DNA from: Pedomonas mirosovicensis
GTDB lineage: Bacteria > Pseudomonadota > Alphaproteobacteria > Sphingomonadales > Sphingomonadaceae
NCBI RefSeq assembly: GCF_022569295.1
Contig: NZ_JAKFIA010000001.1
Span: forward strand, 2,185,001-2,249,000
Length of the DNA stretch: 64,000 bases
Direction of reading: 5' to 3'
Positions 63,530 to 64,000 of the stretch are shown here, piece by piece. The notes beneath the pieces were generated by a model. It worked only from the letters and a program-made list of their open reading frames with translations, was not told the DNA's origin and did no database searches. Position numbers and translations under genes: made by a program. The number at the start of each line of letters is the position of its first letter. Positions within the stretch are counted from its first letter, which is position 1.

Positions 63530-64000
63530 CGGCTTTTATCCTTTCTTGTTTTCTTCTTATTCGAGCACTGCGAACCGCGTTGCGCCCTCCCTCATGAGGC
63601 AGGCGGCCCTCCTCTTAGGACAGGTGTACAACTTCAAAACTGATTTGAAAGTCGGAAAATGCTGTAATCTCAGGACTTTAACCACCAAAGGTTGCATTAT
63701 TACGATATTTCGCATCCGTTACGAAATGCGGAGGCAGGAGGATCGTCCCCTCGCTCAAAAATTGAGCCGTCCATCGCGACGTCACCTTTTTGGACAGGGG
63801 GATGAAAAGCCTCTTGCAAGTCAGCCCTTGCTTATACAATCATTACTGGCACGTCGCCGTGACAGATGAACGCAACAACTGTGTCATGAAAGCCATAGCG
63901 TTTCAGAAATTATGGGATGGGGGGCCCACCTGTTATGAGGAATCCTCCCGTTTCACTAATTTAATTATACCTTAGGTTTTGACGAGCGGCATGGGACGGC
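63530..64000. other. Gene-free end of window
   Basis: No supported gene. An AT-rich zone (63530-63730) upstream of the XRE start holds an inverted repeat ATTTCG-N9-CGAAAT near 63707-63727, which may be an operator for it. Small open frames to the right show no recognisable family, and a gene could continue beyond 64000. Confidence 0.45.

Noticed and set aside
63790-63975. 61-residue plus-strand frame at the window end
   Set aside because: No Shine-Dalgarno, no family resemblance and close to the window edge; cannot be supported.

Overview
The window reads as a chromosomal segment of a high-GC alphaproteobacterium, most likely a member of or relative of Sphingomonadales. The evidence is gene order and family make-up: mutY-dciA-dsbA-smc, a split Fo operon atpI-B-E-F'-F without F1 genes, purE-purK, fabD-fabG-acpP-fabF-mltG, rpsF-rpsR-rplI-dnaB, PEP-CTERM proteins, a DUF3775 protein and GlsB. 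Taxonomy is an inference from style, not from a marker search. No rRNA, prophage, transposase or CRISPR array was seen. One tRNA-Ser(GGA) is present.

Layout. 0.1-7.2 kb: mutY, dciA (helicase loader), a DsbA-fold thiol oxidoreductase and an unusually long smc. 7.4-10.1 kb: the Fo ATP synthase operon. 10.2-12.7 kb: a diguanylate cyclase and purEK. 12.9-17.8 kb (minus strand): a ribbon-helix-helix protein, mltG and the type II fatty-acid synthesis cluster. 18-23 kb: a TPR protein, S6-S18-L9, an orphan membrane protein and dnaB. 23.3-28.5 kb: a frameshifted TPR protein, a PEP-CTERM protein behind a sigma-54 promoter, rmuC and an RDD protein. 28.6-34.2 kb (minus): pheT, pheS, rplT, rpmI, infA and a cold-shock gene. 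34.5-41.1 kb: a VOC protein, hisN, purB, a GST/HxlR divergent pair and a glucosylglycerol synthesis pair (ggpP-ggpS). 41.6-54.7 kb: an accessory-looking stretch with a tRNA, a small RHH-VOC-methyltransferase operon, an AraC regulator, a porin-like protein, a large hybrid histidine kinase, an NhaP antiporter, a candidate small RNA and small stress genes. 55-63 kb: branched-chain amino acid catabolism (leucine dehydrogenase, E1 and E2 of the branched-chain 2-oxoacid dehydrogenase), each locus with its own divergent Lrp regulator, interrupted by two PEP-CTERM genes. The window ends with an XRE regulator.

Main observations. (1) SMC carries two matched expansions of hendecad coiled-coil repeats, 15x11 residues before the hinge and 7x22 residues after it; removing both gives the family's normal length, so the arms appear to have been lengthened symmetrically. 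(2) ggpP and ggpS are in the same frame, separated only by one TGA followed at once by ATG, which looks like a split form of the bifunctional GgpPS of heterotrophs. (3) About ten intergenic sites carry one family of nested palindromic repeats with a REPIN-like inverted-pair architecture, mostly between convergent genes. (4) Both PEP-CTERM loci have sigma-54 type -24/-12 promoters, each roughly 50-55 bases before the start codon. (5) pheS, rpmI and a TPR gene each contain a single-base frameshift; since pheS is essential and two of the three lie in C runs, assembly error is the first explanation. (6) A perfect TATAAT with an orphan Rho-independent terminator downstream suggests a small RNA near 51.7 kb.
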